DNA of 64,000 nt, taken from assembly GCA_963838385.1 (NCBI GenBank), contig CAWIRE010000006.1:1-64000 (forward strand). The letters run 5' to 3'. A model generated the notes under the pieces. It was not told the origin of the DNA. It made no database searches and worked only from the letters and a program-made list of their open reading frames with translations. This DNA comes from DAHUYF01 sp963838385. Its GTDB lineage: Bacteria; Pseudomonadota; Alphaproteobacteria; ATCC43930; CGMCC-115725. The position numbers and the translations under genes are program-made. Of this stretch, positions 10,490 through 20,259 are shown piece by piece (positions within the stretch are counted from its first letter, which is position 1; each line of letters opens with the position of its first letter).

Positions 10490-11294
10490 GGCTGCCCGCC
10501 GGCCGCAGCCAGCGGCGCATCGGCCAGAGCACGGCCTCGAGCAGGTGGCGGGGCGCCTCGGCGGTATCGAGGCCGGTGGGTGGAAACTCGCCCGGCAGCG
10601 GCCGGTGATGCGTGCCGAAAATGATATCGAAGATCGGGAAGAACGCCGCGAAGTTCTTGTTCCAATGCTGCGGCAGCGGCGAGTGATGGATGCGGTGGTA
10701 CTGCGGGCCGTTCACCAGCGCCCAGAGCGGGCCCAACGACAAGCGCAAATTCATGTGCGAGAAGAAGCGAAGCGAGCCGAACAGCATGGCGATGGTGAGC
10801 ACGCCGGACGGCGTTCTGAACAGGACGGCGACGACGGGATAGACGAACGCCATCTTGAGCGGGATCTCCAGCCAGAAATTGCGCTGCGTCGTCGTCACGT
10901 TGACCGAGCGGTCGCTGTGATGGAAGGAATGCATCGCCCAGAGGAAGGACCAGGCGTGCTCGGCGCGATGGAAGACGTATTCCATAAAATCCGCGACGAA
11001 AAGGTAGAGCGCGGCCGAGGCGGCGAGCCGCCAGCCGGACCCCGACAACTCGATCAATCCCAGCCCGAAACGGTTGAGGATGAAGGTCTCGGCGACCGCC
11101 AGCGCCGGCGCGGCGGTGAAGAGCAGCCAGTTGACCGTCACCGAATAGCCGAGGTTCATCAGGAGATCGCCGGCCGGCTGCTGCCTCTCGGCCGGCGCCA
11201 GCCGCTCGATGAGGCAGCAGAACAGGAAGATGGCGAACCAAAGCCAGAGCCGGCTCTGGGCGATGAAGTCGCCGAGATAATCGATGACGGCCAT
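10479..11294 (-). CDS. Sterol desaturase / fatty acid hydroxylase family membrane protein
   Basis: A 271-residue integral membrane di-iron protein. The family histidine clusters are present: HRAEH (HX3H), HSFHHSDRS (HXXHH) and HRIHHSPLPQHWNKN. Four or so hydrophobic segments precede and separate them, including one near the N-terminus (LWLWFAIFLFCCLIERL). Family members hydroxylate or desaturate lipids, sterols, carotenoids or hopanoids; the substrate here cannot be told. It is convergent with gabD and divergent from glutathione reductase. Confidence 0.85.
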   Translation of the reverse strand: MAVIDYLGDFIAQSRLWLWFAIFLFCCLIERLAPAERQQPAGDLLMNLGYSVTVNWLLFTAAPALAVAETFILNRFGLGLIELSGSGWRLAASAALYLFVADFMEYVFHRAEHAWSFLWAMHSFHHSDRSVNVTTTQRNFWLEIPLKMAFVYPVVAVLFRTPSGVLTIAMLFGSLRFFSHMNLRLSLGPLWALVNGPQYHRIHHSPLPQHWNKNFAAFFPIFDIIFGTHHRPLPGEFPPTGLDTAEAPRHLLEAVLWPMRRWLRPAGSLSR

Positions 11295-11426
11295 GCGCCC
11301 AGCCTGGGGCAGCGGCGATTAACGTCTTGTAAAGCTGCGCCCGCATGCCCAGCGTATGGGTTGAGCGAAGCGGCATCGAGGCGTTAGGTTTGCGGCGTCG
11401 CCATCCGCCGCCGGAGAGAAGCGTTC

Positions 11427-12803
11427 ATGCCCAAATACGATTTCGACATGTTTACCATCGGCGCCGGCTCGGGCGGCGTCGCCTCCTCGCGCCGCGCGGG
11501 CTCCTATGGCGCTAGGGTGGCGATTTGCGAGGACAGTCGCGTCGGCGGCACCTGCGTCATCCGCGGTTGCGTGCCTAAGAAGCTGCTCGTCTACGGCGCG
11601 CAATTCGCCGATGCCTTCGCGGAGGCGGCCGGCTTCGGCTGGACAGTGGCGCCGCCGGTGCATGACTGGGCGAGCTTGATCGCCGCCAAGAACCGCGAGA
11701 TCGACCGGCTCGAAGGCGTCTATCGCGATCTCCTGAAGAATTCCGGCGTGCGTCTCATCGAGGGGCGTGCCCGGCTGGTCGATCCGCACACCGTCGAGAT
11801 CGACGGCAAGCGCTACACCGCCGCCAATATCCTGGTAGCGACCGGCGGCCATCCGGTGCTGCCGGCGGTTCCCGGCGTCGAGCACGCCATCACCTCCAAC
11901 GAGGCGCTCGATCTTCCGGCGCTGCCGCGCCGCATCGTCATCGTCGGCGGCGGCTATATCGCCGTCGAGTTCGCCGGCATCTTCAAGGGCCTCGGCGCCG
12001 AGGTCTGCCTCGTCATCCGCGGCGAGGAGCTGCTCGGCGGCTTCGACGACGATATCCGCGTCTGCCTCGCGCAGGAGCTGCGCCGGCGCGGCATCGAGAT
12101 CCGCGCGCGCACCGAGATCACCCGCATCGACCAGCGCGATCATGGCTTCGACCTCACGACCGCGCAGGGCGACACGCTCTCGGCCGATCTCGTCATGTAC
12201 GCCACCGGCCGTCGCCCGAACACCCGCGGCATGGGCCTCGAGGAAGCGGGCGTCAAGCTCGACGGCGAGCGGGCGGTGGTGGTCGACGGCTGGTCGCGCA
12301 GCAGCGTGCCGCACGTCTACGCTGTGGGCAACGTCACCGACCGGCTCAACCTGACGCCGGTGGCGATCGCCGAGGGCCGCGCGCTGGCCGAGACGCTGTT
12401 CAACGACAATCCGATCCAGATCGACCACACCAATGTCGCCACCGCGGTCTTCAGCCAGCCGCCGGTCGGCACCGTCGGCCTTACCGAGCGGGAGGCGCGG
12501 CAGCGCCATGGCGCGGTCGATATCTATCGCACCCGCTTCCGACCGATGAAACATACGCTTTCCGGGCGCGAAGAACGCACCATGATGAAGCTCGTGGTCG
12601 ATCGGCTCAGCGACCGCGTGCTCGGCTGCCACATGCTCGGCGCCGACGCACCGGAGATCATCCAGGGCCTCGCCATCGCGCTGAAATGCGGCGCCACCAA
12701 GCGCCAGTTCGACCAGACCATCGGCATCCATCCGACGGCGGCCGAGGAGTTCGTCACCATGCGCGACAAGCTGCCGGAGCCCAAGGCGGACGCGGCGGAG
12801 TAG
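11427..12803 (+). CDS. gor: Glutathione-disulfide reductase
   Basis: FAD- and NADPH-dependent reductase of oxidised glutathione. At 458 residues it has the normal length. The FAD-binding TIGAGSGGVASSRRA is followed by the redox-active disulfide GGTCVIRGCVPKK (Cys43, Cys48). The NADPH Rossmann fold is VIVGGGYIAVEFAGIF, and the C-terminal interface motif IGIHPTAAEEFVTM carries the catalytic His-Glu. The start is supported by GGAGAGAAG. The N-terminal MFTIGAGSGGV form is typical of proteobacterial Gor rather than mercuric reductase or lipoamide dehydrogenase. Confidence 0.95.
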   Translation: MPKYDFDMFTIGAGSGGVASSRRAGSYGARVAICEDSRVGGTCVIRGCVPKKLLVYGAQFADAFAEAAGFGWTVAPPVHDWASLIAAKNREIDRLEGVYRDLLKNSGVRLIEGRARLVDPHTVEIDGKRYTAANILVATGGHPVLPAVPGVEHAITSNEALDLPALPRRIVIVGGGYIAVEFAGIFKGLGAEVCLVIRGEELLGGFDDDIRVCLAQELRRRGIEIRARTEITRIDQRDHGFDLTTAQGDTLSADLVMYATGRRPNTRGMGLEEAGVKLDGERAVVVDGWSRSSVPHVYAVGNVTDRLNLTPVAIAEGRALAETLFNDNPIQIDHTNVATAVFSQPPVGTVGLTEREARQRHGAVDIYRTRFRPMKHTLSGREERTMMKLVVDRLSDRVLGCHMLGADAPEIIQGLAIALKCGATKRQFDQTIGIHPTAAEEFVTMRDKLPEPKADAAE

Positions 12804-12907
12804 TGCGACGGTGCTCCAAGCTTGCCTCTGGGGGAAAACTGAGCCGGTCGCGACATCGATCGCGCGATGAATCGCCCCCACGGGCGTTAGCGCGGCGGGA
12901 GCAGCGC

Positions 12908-13396
12908 GTGGCGAATTCGGAGCAACAGCCGCCGGCCGTTCAAGGCCGGGGATTCCCATGGTCGCCTCGGTTGGCGGTGGGGCTGTTGGCCATGCTCGCC
13001 GGCCGGGTCGGGGCAGTGGCCCAGGTTGAGGAGGAAGCGGTGGTGCGCGGCCGGGCAAGCGAGCCAGTCGAGCTCAAGCCGGGCGTCTTCGTCCGCGAAG
13101 AGGCGCGGCGGGCCGAGATCGAGCAATGGGCCTGGCGGCGGGTGCGGGCAATGCGCGCCTTCTTCACCCATCTCACCGTCTTCGTTGGCATCAACTTCAT
13201 TCTATTCCTGGTAGATTCCGCCACCGCCGGCCCGGCGTGGTTCTACATACCGATGCTGTCCTGGGGGCTGTTGCTGGCGCTGCACGGGCTTCACGCCTAC
13301 GACCTGCTGCCCTGGACAACTCACGGCTGGGAGCAGCGCAAGGTGCGCGAGCTCATCATCAGCCGCATGCGCGAGGAGCAGCAGCTCAAGGATTAG
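12908..13396 (+). CDS. 2TM domain-containing protein
   Basis: The C-terminal 100 residues match the 2TM domain: a basic helix (AEIEQWAWRRVRAMRAFFTHLTVFVGINFILFLV), a short loop, a second membrane segment (WFYIPMLSWGLLLALHGLHAYDL), and a charged tail. In other proteins this domain is attached to sensor kinases or stands alone; its role is unknown. The start is uncertain. GTG at 12908 has GGGAG upstream and adds a possible third hydrophobic segment; an ATG at 12992 would give a shorter protein. It is on the same strand as gor. Confidence 0.65.
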   Translation: MANSEQQPPAVQGRGFPWSPRLAVGLLAMLAGRVGAVAQVEEEAVVRGRASEPVELKPGVFVREEARRAEIEQWAWRRVRAMRAFFTHLTVFVGINFILFLVDSATAGPAWFYIPMLSWGLLLALHGLHAYDLLPWTTHGWEQRKVRELIISRMREEQQLKD

Positions 13397-13397
13397 G

Positions 13398-14639
13398 TTA
13401 TTCCGCCGCTGCTGCCGGCTGAGTGCGCGCGGCGATGCGCTGGCGCACCTGCATGACCGTCGGCGCCGCCAGCGCGAAGGACAGGCCGATCGCCAGGAAG
13501 ACCGCATGCGTGGCGTTGTGGTCGAGCAGCATGCCGAACAGCAGCGGCGCGGTCGAGGAGCCGAGGTCGAAACCGGAATAGACGAAGCCGAAGACACTGC
13601 CCGTGCCGATGCCGGAGGCGGCGCGGCGCACCAGGACGTCGCGCGACGGGCCGGTGGCGCCATTGGCGATGCCGGCCATGATCGTGAGCGGCAGCACGAA
13701 ACCGGCGACCCCCGGCAGCGCGGCGATGCTCAGCATCAGCAGCGCGGCGAGCGCGATGCCGGTCATCGCCACGCGGTCGTGGCGGTGCGTGTGGTCGGCG
13801 AGAAAGCCGCCGGCCACCATGCCGAGGGCAGCGCCGACGAGATAGCCGGTCAGGCCGAGCGTGGCCGCATGCAGGCTGAGCCCGTAGCCGGAGGTGAGCG
13901 CGCTGATGGAAAAGGTCTGCATGCCCGACCCGGCAAAGGCCGTCATGGCGAAATAGCCGAAGGCCATTAGCACCACCGGGGCGCCGATCACCTGCAGATA
14001 GGGGGTGCGCCGCGCCGCGCCCGCGCTCGCCGCATGGGCGGCGGTGCCGTGGGCATAGTCGAGCACCGAGCGGCGGGTAAAGACCACCGCGGCGATGGCG
14101 AGGCCGATAAGGCCGACCGCGGCGAGCGCCACATGCCAATTGGCGTAGCCCGCCAGCAGCGTCACCAGCACCGGCGCGGTGGCGTATCCCAGCGAGCCCG
14201 AGATGCCGTGCACCGCATAGGCGCGGCCGAGCCGCCGCTCGCTGACGCGGTGGCTCAGGATCGAGAGGTCGGCGGGATGGAAGATGCTGTTGCCGAGCCC
14301 GGCGAGCGGCGCCAGCGGCAGCAGCATCCAGTAGGACTGGGCGAAGCCGGCGAGCGCGATCGCGGCCGACAGCAGCGCCAGCCCGGCGGCCAGCAGCCGC
14401 GGGGCGCCGTAGCGATCGACCAGCACGCCCGCGGCCGTCTGACCGAGGCCGGAGGCGAGGTAGAACAGGGTGACGAAGGCGCCGAGCTCGGTGAAGCTCA
14501 CGCCGAAGCTGGCATGCAGGATCGGGAACAACGGCGGCAGCGCCAGCTGCAGCACGTGGCTCATGTAATGCGCCGCGCCCACCAGCGAAATGACCGCGAT
14601 ATCCCGCTCGCCCCGCTGCGATTCGGCCAGCGCCGCCAT
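13398..14639 (-). CDS. MFS transporter, fosmidomycin-resistance (Fsr)-like
   Basis: A 413-residue major facilitator with about 12 hydrophobic segments. The first loop has the family motif LVDRYGAPRLL, and the segment GNSIFHPADLSILSHRVSERRLGRAYAVHGISGSLGYATAP is characteristic of the Fsr-type subfamily. Transported compound unknown; drug or metabolite efflux is inferred from the family. The start at 14639 (MAALAES) is preceded by an AAGAG site; an upstream alternative at 14678 adds 13 residues. It ends one base beyond the convergent 2TM gene. Confidence 0.85.
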   Translation of the reverse strand: MAALAESQRGERDIAVISLVGAAHYMSHVLQLALPPLFPILHASFGVSFTELGAFVTLFYLASGLGQTAAGVLVDRYGAPRLLAAGLALLSAAIALAGFAQSYWMLLPLAPLAGLGNSIFHPADLSILSHRVSERRLGRAYAVHGISGSLGYATAPVLVTLLAGYANWHVALAAVGLIGLAIAAVVFTRRSVLDYAHGTAAHAASAGAARRTPYLQVIGAPVVLMAFGYFAMTAFAGSGMQTFSISALTSGYGLSLHAATLGLTGYLVGAALGMVAGGFLADHTHRHDRVAMTGIALAALLMLSIAALPGVAGFVLPLTIMAGIANGATGPSRDVLVRRAASGIGTGSVFGFVYSGFDLGSSTAPLLFGMLLDHNATHAVFLAIGLSFALAAPTVMQVRQRIAARTQPAAAAE

Positions 14640-14743
14640 GCTCTTCGACCCCTTGATTGCCCGGTTGCAGTCTAACACAGCCGCTCATGGGAGGGGCGGA
14701 CATGGCTGCTATGCAGCGCCGTAGGACCGCCCTTGCCGCCGGG

Positions 14744-16321
14744 TTAATCCTCGCGGCCGTGATGCGGGCTGATGCCCGCCGGAAACAGCAGCGCCAGCGC
14801 CAGCGCCACCAGCGCGAGCAGGCCGGTCACGAGATAGACCTGGTGCAGCGCCGCCGCCACCGCCTGCGTCAGCCGGGCGACGGCATCGGCGCCCAGGCCG
14901 GCGCGCAGCCTCGGTTCCATCAGCCGCTCGACCACGTCGCCCGCGCCGGGCAGCCGCCGCGCCAGGCCGAGATTGAGGATGCCGCCGAAGATGGCCGCGC
15001 CGACCGACTGTCCGAGCATGCGCATGAAGAGGCCCATCGAGGTGGCGACGCCGCGCTGGCGGAAGGGGACGCTCGATTGTGCCGCCAGGATCACGCAGGT
15101 ATTGCTGAAGCCCATGCCGAGCCCGGTGAGGAAGGCGGCGCTTCCCGCCCAGAGCGGGCCGCGCGCCGGATCCATGGCGATGAGCAGCACTGCGCCCAGC
15201 ACCAGCCCCGCGCCGCCCGCTATCGCCATGGCGCGGTAGGTGCTGCGGTTGACCAGCCGGCCGGCGAGCGTGCTGCCGAGCGGCCAGCCCAGCGTCATGG
15301 CGGTGAGCGCGAAGCCGGCGATGAGGGCGCTGCGCCCCATCACGCCCTGGACATAGGTCGGCACGAACACCACCGTCGCCATCATCACCGCGCCGATGGC
15401 GAAGGCGCCGGTATTGACCGCGACGATGATGCGCAGCCGCCAAAGCTCCAGCGGCATCATCGGCTCGGGATGGCGCCGTTCGTGGCGGATGAGGAGGAAC
15501 AGTGCCGCGCCGGCGAGCGCCAGCAGCGCGGTCACCGCGCCGACGCCCAGCCGCTCCGCCTGCACCAGCGCCAGGATCAGCGCGCTCGACGCTCCCATCA
15601 GCAGCAGCGAGCCGAGGTAATCGACGCTGTGCGGCCGCGGCGGCCGTTGCTCCCGGAGCACCACCGCCAGCACCAGGATCGAGGCGACGCCGATCGGCAG
15701 GTTGACCCAGAACACGGTGGGCCAGCCCACCTGCTGCACCAGAAAGGCGCCGAGCAGCGGGCCGGTGACGGCGGCAACGCCCCAGAGGCTCGAGATCGCG
15801 CCCTGCACGCGACCGCGCTCGGTGGGCGAGTAGATGTCGCCGACGATGGTGGTGGTGACCGGCATGATGGCGCCGGCACCCAGGCCTTGCAGGCCGCGAA
15901 ACGCGATGAGCGCCGGCATGTTCCAGGCGAAGCCGCACAGCGCCGAGCCGACCAGGAAGACGCCGGAGCCGATGATCAGCACGCGCTTGCGGCCGTAGAG
16001 ATCGGCGAGCCGGCCATAGACCGGGATGGTCACTGCCTGGGTCAACAGATAGGCCGCGAACACCCAGCTCAGCAGATGGAAATCGCCCAGCGTGGCGACG
16101 ATGGTCGGCATGGCGGTGGAGACGATGGTGCTCTCCACCGCCGCCATGAACATCGCCATCATCGCCGCCGTCATGATCCAGCGCCGGCGCGCGACGGTGA
16201 GGGCCGGCGGTGCGGATGGCGCAGGGATGTGGTCTTCGGGCAAGGCGACCTCGGTGCTGTGCCGGCCGGTTAAAGCAGATCGACCGGCTCTGCTCCACGC
16301 CGAAGGAGGCATGGGTGCCAT
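14744..16321 (-). CDS. DHA2-family (EmrB/QacA) MFS multidrug transporter
   Basis: A 525-residue transporter with about 14 membrane segments, as in the DHA2 drug:proton antiporter family. Segment 1 carries MAAVESTIVSTAMPTIVATLGD (motif D1 of the family), the first cytoplasmic loop is GRLADLYGRKRVL (motif A), and RGLQGLGAGAIMP is motif B. Motif C appears as GPLLGAFLVQQVGWPTVFWVNLPIG. No EmrA-type periplasmic adaptor is adjacent. The first 40 residues are variable and the exact start is not certain. Confidence 0.88.
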   Translation of the reverse strand: MAPMPPSAWSRAGRSALTGRHSTEVALPEDHIPAPSAPPALTVARRRWIMTAAMMAMFMAAVESTIVSTAMPTIVATLGDFHLLSWVFAAYLLTQAVTIPVYGRLADLYGRKRVLIIGSGVFLVGSALCGFAWNMPALIAFRGLQGLGAGAIMPVTTTIVGDIYSPTERGRVQGAISSLWGVAAVTGPLLGAFLVQQVGWPTVFWVNLPIGVASILVLAVVLREQRPPRPHSVDYLGSLLLMGASSALILALVQAERLGVGAVTALLALAGAALFLLIRHERRHPEPMMPLELWRLRIIVAVNTGAFAIGAVMMATVVFVPTYVQGVMGRSALIAGFALTAMTLGWPLGSTLAGRLVNRSTYRAMAIAGGAGLVLGAVLLIAMDPARGPLWAGSAAFLTGLGMGFSNTCVILAAQSSVPFRQRGVATSMGLFMRMLGQSVGAAIFGGILNLGLARRLPGAGDVVERLMEPRLRAGLGADAVARLTQAVAAALHQVYLVTGLLALVALALALLFPAGISPHHGRED

Positions 16322-16487
16322 ACGCCGCGCGCCCTTGCGTGGGGCCGGGCTCGTCCGGCGATTTCACACGATCCAATCTCGTATCGCATCGATCCTGCCT
16401 GGAACAAAACCGGCGGGCGCGCGCGTGCCGCCACCTTCCTGACGTTCGGCCCGGCCCGATTTCGACACCCGGCTCGGGAAATCCGCG

Positions 16488-18095
16488 CTACGGCGCGCGC
16501 CAGGGCAACGCCTCGAATGTGGCGAATTCCGCCTCGAGCCGCCATTGCGCGCGCGCCTTTTCGCTCGCGTCGAGCAAGGCCTCGCAGGCGGGAGCGGGCG
16601 CGCCGCTGCCGGGGGCATCATCGGCGCAGGCCTCGCGCGGCGCAAACGGCGCGGCCGAGCGCCACAGGCTCTCGCCCGGCAGGAAGGCATATTCGAGGCT
16701 GTTGCGCGCCAGCGTCTTGAGCTCGCCATATCCCAGGCGATAGGTGAGGGTGGCGCGCAGATATTCCTGCGTGAGGTCGCTCCGCGACACGCCTTCGTCA
16801 TCCGTCGACAGCGCCAGCGGCACGCCGTAGCGCCGATAGGTGTCGAAGGGATGGCGGTCGCCGCTGACGCCGAGGATCTCGTCATTGCTGGTCAGGTTGA
16901 TCTCGACCAGGATCCGCCGCTGCGCCATCTCCTTGAGCAGGCCCCAGGGATCGTCCTCGTAGAGCACGTCGACGCCATGGCCGATCCGCCGCGCGCCGGC
17001 GATCTCGACCGCCTGGCGGATATGGAAGCGGAGCTGCTCCGGCGGCACCAGCCCCGGCGCCAGCTCGCCGGCATGGAGCGAGAGCTTCACCTCCGGCATC
17101 TGCCGGCCGAGGAATCCGAGCATTCGCATCTGTCGCGTATAGTCGTGCAAGGTGACGGGATCGTCCTCGGGCGCCACGAGGTTGAGCCCGACCACGCGAG
17201 AATCGGCCTCGGCCAGATCGAAGGCGAGCAGCGATTGGGCGAAGACCTGCTCCGGCGGGAAGGTCCGGATCACCTGCGCGAGATAGCGCACCGTCACCGC
17301 GCAGCCGGGCTTCGCGGCGGCGCTGCCACAGCCCAGGCGTTGGCGCATCCCGGCCTCGACATTGTCGAGGTCGCGCCGCACCACCGGTACGATCTCGTCC
17401 AGCCCCGCGGCCTTCATCTTGGCGGCAAGGCGTGCGAGATCGTCGTCCCAGCCGATCGCCGCGCCGATCTTGCGCGCCGCCCCCATCTCCGGCGAAGTCA
17501 TCAGCTCGACATAGGAGACGTTCTCCTCGCCGGCGCGCTCGACCGCCTCCGCCAGCATGTCGGCGCCGCGCCGGTCGCCGGCGGCGCCGAATTTGGCGAA
17601 GGCGGCAAAGAAGTGGTCGTGACCCGATTGCGGTCCCGCCACGAAATCGCGCATCGAGAGCGCGTCGATCAGCGACGAATAGAGCGCGCTGTCGCCATAG
17701 ATCTGTGCCGCAGGGATCAAGTCCGACCCGACGCAAGGTGGCGGCGCCAGGGCCAGCACGGCCTTGTCGACGCAGAGTCGGTCGGCCGCCGCCCAGGCGA
17801 TATAGCTCTCGGCGTAGACGGCGCCGGAAAGATGGTTGTGCAGATCGCCGCCCTTGGGCATGGCTCGCAGGAAGGCGGCGAGCAGCGGCGGCGCGCCGCG
17901 AATCTCCTCGACGTAGCGCGCGGTGCGCTGTTCGGCGCGGCTCTCGGACGCCTGGATGGAAGGTACGATCGGCGCCGGTGCCGCAAGCGCGGGCGATTGC
18001 GGCGGAGGCGCCGATGCGACGGGAGCGGTGGGGGAGGCGGCGGCACAGGCGGCGAGGCAAGCGACGAGGATCGCGGCGAGAAGCCGGGCGGTCAT
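16488..18095 (-). CDS. Adenosine deaminase family lipoprotein
   Basis: An extended adenosine-deaminase-type amidohydrolase of 535 residues, predicted to be exported. The N-terminus MTARLLAAILVACLAACAAAS has a lipobox-like LAAC, with Cys near residue 17. Metal and catalytic motifs are MPKGGDLHNHLSG (zinc His pair), SLHAGEL (His and Glu), RIGHGVD and ALSTDDEGVS (metal Asp). The insertion between the first and second motifs makes it longer than cytosolic Add (about 330 residues) and closer to secreted ADGF-like enzymes. It lies 66 bp downstream of a nucleoside deoxyribosyltransferase gene. The start was chosen for its signal peptide and a GGAG site. Confidence 0.85.
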   Translation of the reverse strand: MTARLLAAILVACLAACAAASPTAPVASAPPPQSPALAAPAPIVPSIQASESRAEQRTARYVEEIRGAPPLLAAFLRAMPKGGDLHNHLSGAVYAESYIAWAAADRLCVDKAVLALAPPPCVGSDLIPAAQIYGDSALYSSLIDALSMRDFVAGPQSGHDHFFAAFAKFGAAGDRRGADMLAEAVERAGEENVSYVELMTSPEMGAARKIGAAIGWDDDLARLAAKMKAAGLDEIVPVVRRDLDNVEAGMRQRLGCGSAAAKPGCAVTVRYLAQVIRTFPPEQVFAQSLLAFDLAEADSRVVGLNLVAPEDDPVTLHDYTRQMRMLGFLGRQMPEVKLSLHAGELAPGLVPPEQLRFHIRQAVEIAGARRIGHGVDVLYEDDPWGLLKEMAQRRILVEINLTSNDEILGVSGDRHPFDTYRRYGVPLALSTDDEGVSRSDLTQEYLRATLTYRLGYGELKTLARNSLEYAFLPGESLWRSAAPFAPREACADDAPGSGAPAPACEALLDASEKARAQWRLEAEFATFEALPWRAP

Positions 18096-18161
18096 GCGAA
18101 GGGACTCCAGCGGCGGCCGGGGCGGCAGCATGCCGGAGGCGGGGCCGCATGTCCTCAACAC

Positions 18162-18608
18162 TTATTTGTTGTGCACGGCCGATCGCCATCGCAGCTTGCC
18201 GAGCTCGCGGTGGACCCGCTTGGCGAGCGTATCGAGGTCGGTGAAAGGCAACTCGAAGCGCCGCGTCGCCAATTCCGTCAGCATGAGGTTGTAGGGTGCG
18301 TCGCGATGCTCGGCGCCGCTGCGGAAATCGGTGCGGAACAGCAGGATCGGCTTCTTGCCATAGGCGTAGCCGCATTCCCAGCAGGTGCCGGAATCCGGGT
18401 CCGGCCCGTCCATGTTGGCGAGCACCGCCTCGGCCCAGTCGATCCCCGCGACATCCTCGCGGAAGATGGTGCGGGCGGTCTTGCGGCGCTGCTCCTTCTC
18501 CTGCGGCAGCCACACCTCGTGGCCGAGCCGCCGCAGCGCGCGGGCGAGGCGCAGGTTGAAGTCGCGCTCGGCAACGGTGAAGAGCGGGCCGGCGAGATAA
18601 AGCTTCAT
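18162..18608 (-). CDS. Nucleoside 2-deoxyribosyltransferase family protein
   Basis: A 148-residue protein starting MKLYLAGPLFTVAERDFN, the family's nucleotide-binding N-terminus. The segment GPDPDSGTCWECGYAYGKKPILLFRTD contains Asp72 and the putative nucleophile Glu78. It should swap or cleave the base of (deoxy)nucleosides; hydrolases of the same fold are also possible. The adjacent gene downstream encodes an adenosine deaminase lipoprotein, suggesting joint nucleoside salvage, though one protein is predicted cytoplasmic and the other exported. Confidence 0.85.
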   Translation of the reverse strand: MKLYLAGPLFTVAERDFNLRLARALRRLGHEVWLPQEKEQRRKTARTIFREDVAGIDWAEAVLANMDGPDPDSGTCWECGYAYGKKPILLFRTDFRSGAEHRDAPYNLMLTELATRRFELPFTDLDTLAKRVHRELGKLRWRSAVHNK

Positions 18609-18852
18609 GGCAGCGGTGCCTCGACAAGGGAAGGCCCCATTCTATGCCGGCGCACGGCTGGCTCGCAGCGCCGGCGGAGGCTGCCATCGCCTTCGCCGGG
18701 ATTGGTGATAAACTGTTGCCGGGCAAGGCAATCCCAAGGGCGCGCAGGGCCGGCAGGCTCGGACGGCTTGCCGGGCGAGGCTGGTGTTCCCGGGGAAAAC
18801 CCTATATCCCTGGGGTTAGGACGCCTTCTTGCGAAGGTTTGCGAGGATCTCG

Positions 18853-20238
18853 ATGGCGCAGAAATGGACCCCCGACGGCTGGCGGGGCAAGCCGATCCGG
18901 CAGGTGCCGGACTATCCCGACGAGGCGGCGCTGGCCGCGGTCGAGGCGACGTTGCGCAACTACCCGCCGCTGGTCTTTGCCGGTGAGGCGCGGCGGCTGA
19001 AACAGAGCCTCGCGGCGGTGGCCGGCGGTCGCGCCTTTCTGCTGCAGGGCGGCGATTGTGCCGAGAGCTTCGCCGAGTTCCACCCCAACAACATCCGCGA
19101 CACCTTCCGCGTGCTGCTGCAGATGGCGGTGGTGCTGACCTATGGTGCCGCCTGTCCGGTGGTGAAGGTGAGCCGCATGGCCGGCCAGTTCGCCAAGCCG
19201 CGCAGCGCCGATCTTGAGACACAGAACGGCGTCACCTTGCCCTCCTATCGCGGCGACATCGTCAACGGCATGGAGTTCACCGCGGCCGCGCGCACCCCCG
19301 ATCCGCGCCGGATGCTGCAGGCCTTCAGCCAGTCAGCGGCGACCTTGAACCTGCTGCGCGCCTTCGCCCAGGGCGGCTATGCCGATCTCCATCGCGTGCA
19401 CAGCTGGAACCAGGGCTTCGTCGCCGAGAGCCCGGCGGGCGAGCGCTATCGCGAGCTCGCCGACCGGCTGACTGAGACGCTCGACTTCATGGCGGCCTGC
19501 GGCCTCACCTCGGAGACGACGCCGCAGATCCGCGAGACCGATCTCTTCACCTCGCATGAGGCGCTGCTGCTGCCTTATGAGCAGGCGCTGACCCGCATCG
19601 ACAGCACCAGCGGCGACTGGTACGACTGCTCCGCGCACATGCTGTGGATCGGCGACCGCACGCGCCAGGCCGACGGCGCGCATGTCGAGTTCCTGCGCGG
19701 CGTCAAGAATCCGATCGGGCTGAAATGCGGGCCCTCGCTCGATCCCGCCGACCTGCTGCGGCTCATCGACATCCTCAACCCCGAGAACGAGCCGGGGCGG
19801 CTCACCCTCATCGCCCGGATGGGCGCCGACAAGGTCGAGGCCAAGCTGCCGGGGCTGATCCGTGCGGTGATGCGCGAGGGGCGCAAGGTGGTGTGGTGCT
19901 GCGATCCCATGCACGGCAACACCGTGACCTCGTCCGTCGGCTTCAAGACGCGTTCGGTCGACCGCATCCTGACCGAGGTCAAAGGCTTCTTCGCCGTGCA
20001 TGAGGCCGAGGGCAGCTATGCCGGCGGCGTGCATTTCGAGATGACGGGCCAGGACGTCACCGAATGCATCGGCGGCGCCCAGGCGATCACCGAGACCTCG
20101 CTCGGCGACCGCTATCACACCCATTGCGATCCGCGGCTCAATGCCAGCCAGGCGCTGGAGCTGGCCTTCCTCATCGCCGAGGCGCTCAAGAAGAAGCGCA
20201 TGGGCGATGTGCGCCGGCGCGCCGCCGTCGCCTCCTGA
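18853..20238 (+). CDS. aroG: 3-deoxy-7-phosphoheptulonate synthase, class II
   Basis: The first enzyme of the shikimate pathway, of the plant-like class II type. The start MAQKWTPDGWRGKPIRQVPDY (ATG at 18853, GAGGAT upstream) and 461 residues match the class. Diagnostic stretches are LLQGGDCAESFAEF, MAGQFAKPRS, NLLRAFAQGGYADL, RTRQADGAHVEF and CDPMHGNT. Metal and substrate residues sit in those motifs. It is followed after 21 bp by nicotinate phosphoribosyltransferase, a likely co-transcribed but unrelated gene. Confidence 0.96.
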   Translation: MAQKWTPDGWRGKPIRQVPDYPDEAALAAVEATLRNYPPLVFAGEARRLKQSLAAVAGGRAFLLQGGDCAESFAEFHPNNIRDTFRVLLQMAVVLTYGAACPVVKVSRMAGQFAKPRSADLETQNGVTLPSYRGDIVNGMEFTAAARTPDPRRMLQAFSQSAATLNLLRAFAQGGYADLHRVHSWNQGFVAESPAGERYRELADRLTETLDFMAACGLTSETTPQIRETDLFTSHEALLLPYEQALTRIDSTSGDWYDCSAHMLWIGDRTRQADGAHVEFLRGVKNPIGLKCGPSLDPADLLRLIDILNPENEPGRLTLIARMGADKVEAKLPGLIRAVMREGRKVVWCCDPMHGNTVTSSVGFKTRSVDRILTEVKGFFAVHEAEGSYAGGVHFEMTGQDVTECIGGAQAITETSLGDRYHTHCDPRLNASQALELAFLIAEALKKKRMGDVRRRAAVAS

Positions 20239-20259
20239 ACGCCGCCGCGGACGCTCGCG

